In this document: one piece after another, positions 47,216 to 55,875 of the stretch | Position numbering within the stretch: position 1 is the first letter of the stretch | Layout of the letters: the number at the start of each line of letters is the position of its first letter | Assembly (NCBI GenBank): GCA_031549865.1 | Contig: JAVBPE010000011.1 | Span: 18,384-82,383, forward strand | Direction: 5' to 3' | DNA: 64,000 nt | Origin: JAVBPE01 sp031549865 | Lineage (GTDB): Bacteria > Bacillota_I > Bacilli_A > Acholeplasmatales > Anaeroplasmataceae | The notes under the pieces: generated by a model | Seen by the model: the letters and a program-made list of their open reading frames with translations, nothing else | Told to the model about the DNA's origin: nothing | Database searches by the model: none | Made by a program: the position numbers and the translations under genes

Positions 47216-47219
47216 TTTT

Positions 47220-47248
47220 ATTTTATTCTTTTTTAAATTCTTTGTCAA
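47220..47248 (-). promoter_or_regulatory. Sigma-A promoter of thrS
   Basis: TTGACA, 17-base spacer, TAAAAT on the minus strand, right after the dnaI stop. Confidence 0.75.
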
Positions 47249-48121
47249 CTATCTTTTATACGTTTGGCTTCCAATATCACAATATATCGATAATCCTTGA
47301 ATTCTATTCATTATTCTTGCCGATTTTGTATTATCTATACCTTCGTCTTTTGTTGTTGCGAAATGCTCTACCATTTGTTCAATAGTTAAATTTGTAGATA
47401 TAAATATTGGCAATTTCTCCATTAAACGATAATTTAAAATTGGGCCTATTATCTCATCTCTTACCCAGGCAGTAAGCATTTCTGATCCCAAATCATCTAG
47501 CATTAAAACTTCAACTGTTTTTAGCATATTAATTAATTGTTCAAATTTAGTTGTACCAATTGATGACTTAATTTCTCTAATCAAATCAGGAAAATAGATA
47601 AGTAATGTTTTGATATTTTTTTTAGCAAGCTCATTTGCTATCCCAGCCAATAAATATGTCTTACCACTTGCAAATGGACCATATAAAAGCATTCCTTTCA
47701 TATAATTAGAATAAGTATAATTAGCAATGAAATTCAAAGCGTATTCAAAAGCTTTTTTTCTATTTTCATTAATTAAATCAAATTCATCTAAATTAGCTTC
47801 TAAAATATTTTTTGGTAAATATAATGTCTCTATTAAATTTTTTTTATTTCTAAGCTCTTCGTCAGTTAATTTATATTTACATTTTTTTACATAAAATGTA
47901 ATCTTATCGTCATTTTTTATATATGCGTTAAAATAACCTTTTGTATCATTCTTACATTCTTCTAATGCTTTACATTTTTTACAGTTTGAAGATTCATTAA
48001 GAATTAATGCAAATTTATTTACATTTAAAACATCTATTTTAACATCAGTTATTTTAGCTTGTACTTCATTTATATAAATTTTAGTATCATCATTGATTTT
48101 AGAATTTGACATTTTCATCAT
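47249..48121 (-). CDS. dnaI: Primosomal protein DnaI (helicase loader)
   Basis: 290 residues. N-terminal zinc-binding cluster CKKCKALEEC near residues 43-52, then an AAA+ ATPase: YGPFASGKTYLL (Walker A), VLMLDDLGSE (Walker B) and the FISTNLT sensor region. Loads the replicative helicase DnaC (DnaB in E. coli) with the help of DnaB and DnaD. Its ATG overlaps the dnaB stop as ATGA. Confidence 0.94.
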   Translation of the reverse strand: MMKMSNSKINDDTKIYINEVQAKITDVKIDVLNVNKFALILNESSNCKKCKALEECKNDTKGYFNAYIKNDDKITFYVKKCKYKLTDEELRNKKNLIETLYLPKNILEANLDEFDLINENRKKAFEYALNFIANYTYSNYMKGMLLYGPFASGKTYLLAGIANELAKKNIKTLLIYFPDLIREIKSSIGTTKFEQLINMLKTVEVLMLDDLGSEMLTAWVRDEIIGPILNYRLMEKLPIFISTNLTIEQMVEHFATTKDEGIDNTKSARIMNRIQGLSIYCDIGSQTYKR

Positions 48122-49365
48122 AATTGATCAAAACCATCCTTTACATTCGTTACATAATTATCTACCCATTCAGTAGAATCTTTTTTAGATTTTGGGCCAC
48201 GTTTTTTAGGCATAGATTCATTATTTAATGCTTTTTCTTTATTTTTACTTCCAATATATCCTTCTTTATTATTAATGAATTCATAAGCATCTTTTGTGGT
48301 AAAGATATTTAATTCCATCCATGATGATGCAGTCTTCACAAAATAAGGATATGCAGGCAGTTTACCATCTTTCGTTTTAATTAAGTGTTCAATCATTGCA
48401 TTTAAAACACCTCGTGGTAAATCTATTTTATATATTTCATCTACTATTTTCAAATTTTCATAGCTTGTCTCACAATTATTTTCAGTAAGTAAAGCAATTG
48501 CATCTATACTATCAAGTCTTAAAACTTCATAGTTCAATTTTCTATCTTCTACTTTTGTAGCAATTTTAGGGCTTGTCTTTTGATTTATATATTTAAATAA
48601 AATATTTGCTTTCTTCTTAAGTATTTCATAATCAAAAATACCTTTTGAATTAATTGAATCTTGATATATTCTTTGCATTTGTCCAATATCAAATTTATAA
48701 ACATATGATGTATTAATAATAGTATTTTTAAATTTCTCGGTTTGTCCATCTTCTAATAAATCTAAGTTTATATCTTTGATAAACTCATTATAATCAAAAA
48801 CATGATTAGAAACCTTAATAGAAGAATTAGGGACTCTTCCAACGATTAAATCTTTTTCCGCAACAATTTTATGTTCATCTATTTCTGTTTTAAAAACATC
48901 ATCAAAATTCACAGTAATATTTTTATATTCTTTTTTATTAATTGTTTCTATTTTAAAATGATTTGTTAAATATGAAAACATCTCATCGCCGATTTTACTT
49001 TGTAGATATAATCCTAATGTCCCATCAGATAAAAAAGTTTTCGCAGTATGCGGAACTTTGAGTAAATAAATGTATTCATTTTTATTATTTAAATATGTAT
49101 TTATAAGTCCGATTGCTTCAAGCTTTAAAATTTCATTAGAAAAGGTTTCTTCATTATATCCAAAAATATCAAAAATATTTTGATGAATCAACTCTTCACT
49201 CTTTAAATTATTTCTCTCTAGTAAACTATTTAATCCTAAATATAAATTAAGTGCACCACTACCAATGAGTGGTGCATATAATATGGATAAACAATTTATA
49301 TCGTCACTTGATAAACCGAAACTAGAATAAACATACATTTTATTCAATTTATCGATTGTACGCAT
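48118..49365 (-). CDS. dnaB: Replication initiation and membrane attachment protein DnaB
   Basis: 415 residues of the Firmicute DnaB family: an N-terminal winged-helix region and a DnaD-like C-terminal domain with LPRGVLNAMIEHLIKT near residue 325, ending in a basic tail. Acts with DnaD and DnaI in loading the helicase at the origin; not related to E. coli DnaB helicase. AGGAGG before the ATG, nine bases after coaE; TGA stop overlaps dnaI. Confidence 0.9.
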   Translation of the reverse strand: MRTIDKLNKMYVYSSFGLSSDDINCLSILYAPLIGSGALNLYLGLNSLLERNNLKSEELIHQNIFDIFGYNEETFSNEILKLEAIGLINTYLNNKNEYIYLLKVPHTAKTFLSDGTLGLYLQSKIGDEMFSYLTNHFKIETINKKEYKNITVNFDDVFKTEIDEHKIVAEKDLIVGRVPNSSIKVSNHVFDYNEFIKDINLDLLEDGQTEKFKNTIINTSYVYKFDIGQMQRIYQDSINSKGIFDYEILKKKANILFKYINQKTSPKIATKVEDRKLNYEVLRLDSIDAIALLTENNCETSYENLKIVDEIYKIDLPRGVLNAMIEHLIKTKDGKLPAYPYFVKTASSWMELNIFTTKDAYEFINNKEGYIGSKNKEKALNNESMPKKRGPKSKKDSTEWVDNYVTNVKDGFDQL

Positions 49366-49374
49366 AAAATCCTC

Positions 49375-49725
49375 CTACTTATGTAATGCTAAGCCTTTAA
49401 ACTCTATTTTTGATGCCATTAGTACATAAATGTCATTTAATACTTGGGAACCAATTTTGGCACCCCCAAATACAGCAAAAACATCAACTACTAAGTTTAG
49501 AGCTGTTTCTCTTGGGGATAAACAATTTATTTTAGCTAATATGTTAATTTTTGGTCCCTCAGCTCTAATTTGGCAATACTCATCATTACAAAACTTTAAA
49601 GTGTAATTTAAATCTTTTAAAACTACTAAGAATGCATTCTTAACACCGTTATAGTCCGTCTTATAATAGTGTGTTGTTAATAATGGATCTGCACTCTTTT
49701 CTACAGTTTCAAATGTAGTAGCCAC
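49375..49725 (-). CDS. Internal in-frame start: stand-alone 116-residue domain
   Basis: Inside coaE, AAAGGAGGAGGT is followed four bases later by an in-frame GTG at 49725. Starting there yields 116 residues, exactly the length of the paralogue at 54325-54675, with which it shares THYY(K/R).DY, ETAL(N/D), AFGG and F.GLAL..K. Probably translated independently as well as from the coaE start. Function unknown; both copies sit in the coaE-polA operon. No signal peptide, so cytoplasmic. Confidence 0.65.
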   Translation of the reverse strand: MATTFETVEKSADPLLTTHYYKTDYNGVKNAFLVVLKDLNYTLKFCNDEYCQIRAEGPKINILAKINCLSPRETALNLVVDVFAVFGGAKIGSQVLNDIYVLMASKIEFKGLALHK

Positions 49726-50319
49726 AAATACCTCCTCCTTTACTTTTTCTATCAATGAAAGAACTAACTCTTTTGTTTGTTCCATTGTACCTAGATTAGA
49801 AATAATAAAATCTGACTTTTCTTTCTTTTCTTCTATATTCATTTGGGAGTTAATAATTTGAGTGGCTTTAACTTCATTTATATTATCACGCAACATTACC
49901 CTTTTTAATTGTTCATCAAAAGGGAGATATACGCATACAATATAATCAAAAATATCCTCAAATTTACTCTCAAATAATAGAGGAACTTCTACAAAAATAA
50001 ATTTATATGATGATGTTATAATCCGTCTTATAACTTCATTCTTAACTAAGGGGTGTATTATAGAGTTCAGTAACTCACGTTTTTCATTGTTATTAAAAAT
50101 AATATCACTAAGATATTTGCGATTTAATGATTTGTCGGAATTTAAAATAGAATCACCAAAAGCATTAATAGTTTTTATCAATCCAATTTGATTAGGTAAC
50201 ATTAAATCATATGCAATTTCATCTGCACTTATTACTTGATACCCTTCTTCTTTTATTATGCTTGAAATATAGCTTTTTCCACAAGCTATACCTCCTGTTA
50301 TTCCGACAACCGTTTTCAT
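49375..50319 (-). CDS. coaE: Dephospho-CoA kinase fused to an uncharacterised 116-residue domain
   Basis: 314 residues. The first 198 are a complete dephospho-CoA kinase: P-loop GGIACGKS at 9-16, SADEIAYD, HPLVKNE and FVEVPLLFES. It makes coenzyme A in the last biosynthetic step. Residues 199-314 form an extra domain not normal for CoaE, similar to the separate 116-residue gene at 54325-54675. A ribosome-binding site and GTG lie at the junction (see the next entry). Reading one A fewer in the A5 run at 49744-49748 would end coaE with TAA just before that site, giving two normal separate genes, so the fusion is either recent or a sequence error. Confidence 0.93.
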   Translation of the reverse strand: MKTVVGITGGIACGKSYISSIIKEEGYQVISADEIAYDLMLPNQIGLIKTINAFGDSILNSDKSLNRKYLSDIIFNNNEKRELLNSIIHPLVKNEVIRRIITSSYKFIFVEVPLLFESKFEDIFDYIVCVYLPFDEQLKRVMLRDNINEVKATQIINSQMNIEEKKEKSDFIISNLGTMEQTKELVLSLIEKVKEEVFVATTFETVEKSADPLLTTHYYKTDYNGVKNAFLVVLKDLNYTLKFCNDEYCQIRAEGPKINILAKINCLSPRETALNLVVDVFAVFGGAKIGSQVLNDIYVLMASKIEFKGLALHK

Positions 50320-50366
50320 TATTCTACCTCATTTTATCACAACGATTATTATTTGTCAAAAGAATA

Positions 50367-51182
50367 TTATAATTGACAATTACTGCAATAATACGTTGTC
50401 CTTCCACCAATCTTCATTTTATCGATTTTTTTTCCACATATAGGGCATACATCCTTTGTATGAACTAATAAAAAATTTTGATAATTTCCAATTACATTTA
50501 AAGATGATGTATAACTACGTATCGTTGTTCCTTTTTCTAAAATTGCTTTATTGAGTATTTTTATACTATTTTTTATTATATTATCACAATCAATTATATT
50601 TAAACTATTTGCACTTCTATTAGGTAAAATCCTTGATTCAAATAAAACTTCATCGACATAAATATTACCTAAACCACTAATATAATCTTGAGATAATAAA
50701 ACTGTTTTTATTGCTGTTTTAAATTTATTTATTTTTGAATATAGATATTCCTTAGTCATCTGTTTATCAAATGGCTCTAAACCTACCTTATTTAGTGGTG
50801 GCGTTAGAAATAAATTTTCTTTGGTTTTTAGGATCATTTTGCCAAATTTCCTCACATCATGATACCTAAGAGTCATTCCGTTTTCTAATTCAAAAATAAC
50901 ATGTTCATGCTTAACTATTTGATCACTATTTTTTTTATAATAATATTTCCCTTCCATCCTTAGATGAGAAACTATATACATATTATTATTTAAATGAAAA
51001 ATTAAATATTTAGCATATCTTGTTATATCGATAAATTGAAATCCGATCACATTTTTCTTAAATTCATCGATATTTCCATCAATTGTATTTGAATATATAA
51101 TATTTATATTTTTAATTTTTTTGTTTAAAACTAATTCTTTTAAAGTTGATATAACTGTTTGGACTTCCGGTAGCTCTGGCAT
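50367..51182 (-). CDS. mutM: Formamidopyrimidine-DNA glycosylase
   Basis: 271 residues. N-terminal PELPEVQTV with the catalytic proline and glutamate, H2TH region, and C-terminal zinc finger CPICGKK...CSNCQ. Removes oxidised purines such as 8-oxoguanine. Located between the nitroreductase and coaE, near polA, as in many Firmicutes (polA-mutM-coaE). Confidence 0.97.
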   Translation of the reverse strand: MPELPEVQTVISTLKELVLNKKIKNINIIYSNTIDGNIDEFKKNVIGFQFIDITRYAKYLIFHLNNNMYIVSHLRMEGKYYYKKNSDQIVKHEHVIFELENGMTLRYHDVRKFGKMILKTKENLFLTPPLNKVGLEPFDKQMTKEYLYSKINKFKTAIKTVLLSQDYISGLGNIYVDEVLFESRILPNRSANSLNIIDCDNIIKNSIKILNKAILEKGTTIRSYTSSLNVIGNYQNFLLVHTKDVCPICGKKIDKMKIGGRTTYYCSNCQL

Positions 51183-51184
51183 AT

Positions 51185-51697
51185 TTAAAACCTATTACGA
51201 CGAATTTTAGAGGCTTCTATTTTATCTGCTTCAAAAAATGCATCGTCCTTCAGTGGATATCCTACTGCTAATAGGGAGAATACAAATAAATCATCAGGAA
51301 CACCTAATAACTCCTTAGCAGGAATCATTCTATCTTCTAATGGCGTAACACCTATCCAACAGCTGCCATAGCCTAAATAACGGGCTTCTATTGCCATATT
51401 CTCTTGAGCAGCTGATAAATCTTGAATTTGCATAACTGGATTTTTTAAAAGTTTTGGATCCTCACCAATAAGGGCAATAAGCGTATTACAATTTGTTAAA
51501 TTCATTGACCCTGGTGAAACTTTCGCTAATTTTTCAATTAGTTCTTCATCATCCACTATAATAAAATAAGCAGATTTTTGTCTTTTCGCAGTTGGCCCCA
51601 TAAAACCAGCTTCACAAATTCTTATTAACTCTTTTTCGCTTAATTTTTTTGTTAAATCAAAAAATCTAACACTTCGTCTAGTAAATATTTCTTTCAT
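51185..51697 (-). CDS. Nitroreductase family protein
   Basis: 170 residues, a compact FMN-dependent nitroreductase: FTRRSVRFF at the N-terminus (the RRSVR FMN-binding motif), and YGSCWIGVTPLED with LLAVGYP near the C-terminus. Substrate unknown. Its ATG overlaps the polA stop by one base (TAATG), with GAGGTGA inside the end of polA. Confidence 0.88.
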   Translation of the reverse strand: MKEIFTRRSVRFFDLTKKLSEKELIRICEAGFMGPTAKRQKSAYFIIVDDEELIEKLAKVSPGSMNLTNCNTLIALIGEDPKLLKNPVMQIQDLSAAQENMAIEARYLGYGSCWIGVTPLEDRMIPAKELLGVPDDLFVFSLLAVGYPLKDDAFFEADKIEASKIRRNRF

Positions 51698-54318
51698 TAT
51701 TTCACCTCATACCAGTTCTTACCACTTGAATGATCTGCTTTAAGTGGTACATCAAGATTAACTGCACCTTCCATTAATCTAAGAACTAATTCTTCTACTA
51801 TTTTTTCTTCTTCTTTATATACTTCAAAAACAAGTTCATCATGAACAGTTAGAAGCATTGAACTTTTTAGTTTTCTATCTTCCATCTCTTTATCAATATT
51901 TACCATTGCAATTTTCATTATATCTGCTGCACTGCCTTGAATCGGTGCATTCATTGCTGTACGCTTTGCAAATTCACGAACTTGATAAACAGTTGAATTT
52001 ATGTCTGGAATGTAACGCATACGATTTTTTATTGTTTTAACATATCCTAATGCTTTACATGAATCAATTGTATCATCCATAAACACTTTAATTTCTGGAT
52101 ATATTTCCATGTATTTTTTTATAAAGTTAGATGCCTCATAATTAGAAATACCCAAATCAGTTGCAAGTCCATATGAACTAATTCCATATACAATTCCAAA
52201 ATTTACAGCTTTTGCCCTTCTTCTATCCTCAGAGGTAATTTCTGTTTTGCCGAAAACTTCTTTAGCAGTTTTACTATGAATATCTTCATTTGTATTAAAT
52301 GCTTCTATAAGTTTTTTTACATCAGCCATATGCGCTAATACTCTAAGTTCAATTTGAGAATAGTCAGCTGAAAATAAAATATTATCTTGATTTGCTGGAA
52401 CAAACATTTTACGTACTAAATGTCCTTCTTTAGTTCGTATTGGAATATTTTGCAAATTTGGTTCAACACTAGATAATCTTCCAGTTTGAGTTAATGCTTG
52501 TTGAAAAATTGTATGAACTTTAAAATCAGGATAAATTTGTTCTCTTAATCCAGCTACATATGTTGAATTAAGTTTCGTTACTTGACGATATTCTATAATT
52601 AAATCTATAATTTCGTGCTTGTCGCGTAAACTTTCTAAAACTTCAATATCTGTTGAATACCCACTTTTAGTCTTTTTTGGGCAATCCAATCCTAAATGTT
52701 CGAATAACACTGCACCAAGTTGTTTCGGACTTTGTATATTAAATTCAACTTTACTTATTTCGTATATTAATTTTTGCAGTTCTTCTATTCTATCATTTAA
52801 TGCTTTTTCTTGAATATTTAACTCATCTATATCTACTTTCATTCCTAAATGTTCCATCTTACCTAAAACTTTAGATAATGGAATTTCAATCTCTGTTAAT
52901 AAATGAATTTGATTGCGATCTGTAAGCTTTTCTATTACATCATTTTTAAGTGTATGTAGGCATGTTACTTTTTTATTTATATGTGCGAAATATACCTCTT
53001 CAGAAGGGATAGTTTTCTTTGCTCCCTTTTGATATATTGCCTCATCATAATATACATCGTAATATTTATATGAGTCAGAAATAATTTTAAATTCTTCTTT
53101 AGCTATACTTGGATTTAAAATATATGTTGCAAGTAATAAATCAAAATCAACTCCACGTAACTCATAGCCTAAACGCTTTAACAATACGTATGCTCTCTTA
53201 TAATCAAAAATTGACTTATGATTATTTTCATCTTCTAAAAACAATTGTAAATCAAAGGAACTATATAACATATCAGGTTTTAAAATGAAATTACCCATCT
53301 TGTTTTTTATACCAATAGCTAATAATGGTGATTTATGATAATTGTAATCTGGTGTTTCAAATATCAAGCTACTATATGGTATTAAAATTTCGTTTAATTT
53401 AGACGGATCACTAACAACAATATAATCATCTTTATCAGTATCTTTAACTTTCTTAAGAGACATTTCTTTAAGCAATGATTGAAATTCTAATTCTTGATAA
53501 AATTCTACTAATCTATCTGTATTTCTTTCATGTTTAACAGTGTCATCAATAGTTACCTCTATTGGACTATCACAATTTATTGTTGCCATTTTTTGGCATA
53601 ACAATGCGCTTTCAATATTATTTTTGATTTTTTCTCCATCAGCACCTTTTATTTCATGTGCATGTTCAATGATTGTATTTAAATCTTTATATTCAATTAA
53701 ATATTTAACTGCTTTCTTTTCACCAATGCCTGGTATGCCACATAAGTTATCAGACTTATCACCCATCATTGCCTTTAAATCAATAAATTGATTAACATGA
53801 ATTTGATATTTTTCATAAAATGATTCTTTAGTATAAACTTCTAAATCACTCATACCTTTTCTAGTTAATATTACTTTTACATTATCATCAATTAATTGCA
53901 ATAAATCTTTATCTGATGAATATATTTCAACTTGATAATTTTCCTCTTTTGCCCTCTTAGCAAGAGTACCTATAATATCATCAGCTTCATATAATGGGAG
54001 TTCATATCTTTTAATTCGCATAATATCTAAAAATTCTTTAATGTAGGCAATTTGGACTCTAAGCTCATCTGGCATAGCACTTCTTCCAGCTTTATAATCG
54101 GTCTGAAATTCATGCCTAAATGTTTTTTTTCCAGCATCAAAAGCAACTAGAATATTATCATAATCTCTTCCAACTAATGTATTAATCATTCTAGCAAAGG
54201 CATATATAGCATTAGTATATAACCCTTTCGAATTTTGTGTTAAATTTGCTTGATGTGCCATTCCGAAATATGCTCTATACATTAAAGAATTTCCATCAAC
54301 TAAAATCATTTTTTTCAT
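51697..54318 (-). CDS. polA: DNA polymerase I
   Basis: 873 residues: 5'-nuclease domain (about 1-290, with the DAGKKTFRHE, YEADDIIGTLA and MGDKSDNLCGIPGIG motifs), a degenerate 3'-5' exonuclease domain (about 300-470), and polymerase domain with FSADYSQIELRVLAH, RRRAKAVNFGIVYGIS and TVHDELVFEV. The proofreading DxE motif is absent (SLIFETPDYNY at its place), as in Bacillus Pol I, so it probably lacks proofreading. AGTAGGTAAT before the ATG. Confidence 0.97.
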   Translation of the reverse strand: MKKMILVDGNSLMYRAYFGMAHQANLTQNSKGLYTNAIYAFARMINTLVGRDYDNILVAFDAGKKTFRHEFQTDYKAGRSAMPDELRVQIAYIKEFLDIMRIKRYELPLYEADDIIGTLAKRAKEENYQVEIYSSDKDLLQLIDDNVKVILTRKGMSDLEVYTKESFYEKYQIHVNQFIDLKAMMGDKSDNLCGIPGIGEKKAVKYLIEYKDLNTIIEHAHEIKGADGEKIKNNIESALLCQKMATINCDSPIEVTIDDTVKHERNTDRLVEFYQELEFQSLLKEMSLKKVKDTDKDDYIVVSDPSKLNEILIPYSSLIFETPDYNYHKSPLLAIGIKNKMGNFILKPDMLYSSFDLQLFLEDENNHKSIFDYKRAYVLLKRLGYELRGVDFDLLLATYILNPSIAKEEFKIISDSYKYYDVYYDEAIYQKGAKKTIPSEEVYFAHINKKVTCLHTLKNDVIEKLTDRNQIHLLTEIEIPLSKVLGKMEHLGMKVDIDELNIQEKALNDRIEELQKLIYEISKVEFNIQSPKQLGAVLFEHLGLDCPKKTKSGYSTDIEVLESLRDKHEIIDLIIEYRQVTKLNSTYVAGLREQIYPDFKVHTIFQQALTQTGRLSSVEPNLQNIPIRTKEGHLVRKMFVPANQDNILFSADYSQIELRVLAHMADVKKLIEAFNTNEDIHSKTAKEVFGKTEITSEDRRRAKAVNFGIVYGISSYGLATDLGISNYEASNFIKKYMEIYPEIKVFMDDTIDSCKALGYVKTIKNRMRYIPDINSTVYQVREFAKRTAMNAPIQGSAADIMKIAMVNIDKEMEDRKLKSSMLLTVHDELVFEVYKEEEKIVEELVLRLMEGAVNLDVPLKADHSSGKNWYEVK

Positions 54319-54324
54319 AATTAC

Positions 54325-54675
54325 CTACTTTCTATTTAAAGCTAGTCCAACAAAACTGCATTCCTTCATTAAATAAGCATAAATTTGTTTTAAAATACTC
54401 GAATTGTGAAATCCGCCAAAAGCTTTATAGCTATCCATAAAAATATCTAAAGCAGTTTCTTCAATACTTATCATTGTTATTCTAAATGACATAAATTGAT
54501 CATTGTTTTCACAAATTATTTCATGATAATCATCATTTGAGCTTTTAAATCCCAAATTCATTTTTTCAGCCATTTCGATAATTATTTTTTTTAATCTTCT
54601 ATAATCTATTCTATAATAATGCGTTTTTAATAAATTATTTATTGCTCTTTCATTTGTTTCTATAGTTGATCTCAT
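54325..54675 (-). CDS. Stand-alone 116-residue paralogue of the CoaE C-terminal domain
   Basis: 116 residues, no recognised family. Aligns end to end with coaE residues 199-314: both have LL.THYY, a following DY, a YQI/YHEI strand, ETAL, AFGG and F.GLAL..K at the C-terminus. Mixed alpha/beta with no membrane span. GGAGG before the ATG; immediately upstream of polA, so cotranscribed with repair and replication genes. Role unknown. Confidence 0.8.
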   Translation of the reverse strand: MRSTIETNERAINNLLKTHYYRIDYRRLKKIIIEMAEKMNLGFKSSNDDYHEIICENNDQFMSFRITMISIEETALDIFMDSYKAFGGFHNSSILKQIYAYLMKECSFVGLALNRK

Positions 54676-54703
54676 AAATTGCCTCCGTGTTATATTAATA
54701 AAT

Positions 54704-55309
54704 TTATGACTTAGTATATTTCAATAAATCTATTATCTGCTGTTTGCTATTTTTGTTTTTCAAATTAGTTAATATTAACGTATTCTCTTTTGATTCAACG
54801 TAATATTTTATTCTTAAAGAATTAACACTTCTTATTGATGAAAAAAAGTAAAAAACATATGAAAATAAACACGCTAAATAAATCATAGCAACCTCATATG
54901 AGGTAAATAAAACTGCTATACCAATTATTAAAATAATAATTAAAGATTTTTTAGGTCTGCCATTTATCTCATTATCATCTTCTAGCAATTTAATATCTTT
55001 TAATGAAATTATATAATATTTAGAATCGTCACTTTTTTTAACTTGTCTTGGCACAAATGCTTTTACAGAAGTATCAATTAATAAACATTTGGTTTCTTTT
55101 TCGTAATATAATAAATTATTTGGTTTTTTTTTGTAATCAATAATTGCTAATACAAGACTACTAATTGCTAAAATAAATGCTACAATGGAAACAAAATATT
55201 GGAAACCATCGCCCTTAGGAATTGCAAAAAGAAGACCTATAAAGATATAGAATCCAGTTAAAAATATGTATATTTTAAATAAAAATTTAAGTCTTTTTGA
55301 AATTAACAT
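54704..55309 (-). CDS. Uncharacterised membrane protein
   Basis: 201 residues, family not recognised. Two spans at about 11-30 and 37-57, a cytoplasmic-looking domain of about 60 residues, two more spans at about 121-137 and 140-157, then a 40-residue strand-rich tail (TLILTNLKNKNSK), resembling a PH-like layout but not certain. First gene after the promoter at 55366-55394, so it may lead the polA operon. AGGAG before the ATG. Confidence 0.7.
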   Translation of the reverse strand: MLISKRLKFLFKIYIFLTGFYIFIGLLFAIPKGDGFQYFVSIVAFILAISSLVLAIIDYKKKPNNLLYYEKETKCLLIDTSVKAFVPRQVKKSDDSKYYIISLKDIKLLEDDNEINGRPKKSLIIILIIGIAVLFTSYEVAMIYLACLFSYVFYFFSSIRSVNSLRIKYYVESKENTLILTNLKNKNSKQQIIDLLKYTKS

Positions 55310-55365
55310 AGCATCTCCTAATTTATGAAAAATTAAATATTTTTTAATAAAAAGTTCTTATTTCA

Positions 55366-55394
55366 ATTATATAATATTTATTTTTTTATCTCAA
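55366..55394 (-). promoter_or_regulatory. Promoter of the polA-coaE operon
   Basis: TTGAGA, 17-base spacer, TATAAT on the minus strand, about 57 bases before the first gene. Confidence 0.6.
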
Positions 55395-55414
55395 CAATAT
55401 TTGAAATAAAATAA

Positions 55415-55450
55415 ATAAAAAAGTGCACATCAATATTTTGAAAGTGCACC
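55415..55450 (-). terminator. Terminator of yhbY
   Basis: Stem AAGGTGCAC / GTGCACTTT (one G-T pair) followed by T-run on the minus strand. Confidence 0.7.
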
Positions 55451-55494
55451 TTCAATTTATTACAATATCATATGACAAATATTTATCCTGTTTT

Positions 55495-55800
55495 TTACTT
55501 CTTTTCAACTTTAGGAAATCTAATTGGATCTACTGCTTTAGTACTATATTTATATAGTATTAAAGTGTGTCCAATTTTTTGAACTACTTCTATATTTTCT
55601 TCATTAAAAGCATTAATAGCTTCTTCAAATGATGTATCTGAATTATTTAATATAGATATTTTCATTAATTCATTTTTTCTTAAATGAGCTAAAATGTCTG
55701 TCATCATATTTTCATTTATACCATCTTTACCAATTTGAAACACTGGTTTAAGAGGATGTGCTAAACTTTTTAAATAACTTTTTTGTTTTGTTGTTAACAT
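55495..55800 (-). CDS. yhbY: YhbY family RNA-binding protein
   Basis: 101 residues with a CRM domain: LTTKQKSYLKSLAHPLKPV, the GKDGIN loop (GxxG-type RNA-binding), and QKIGHTLILYK at the end. Associates with pre-50S ribosomal particles (YhbY/YqeI family). AAAGGAG before the ATG. Single gene with promoter and terminator. Confidence 0.92.
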   Translation of the reverse strand: MLTTKQKSYLKSLAHPLKPVFQIGKDGINENMMTDILAHLRKNELMKISILNNSDTSFEEAINAFNEENIEVVQKIGHTLILYKYSTKAVDPIRFPKVEKK

Positions 55801-55822
55801 GTTATCTTACTCCTTTATATAT

Positions 55823-55850
55823 ATTATAACAAAACAATTTAATTTTTAAA
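55823..55850 (-). promoter_or_regulatory. Possible promoter of yhbY
   Basis: TATAAT with a weak -35 TTTAAA at 16 bases, on the minus strand. Confidence 0.45.
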
Positions 55851-55875
55851 GTAAAATTCTATTAAAACTGAATTA

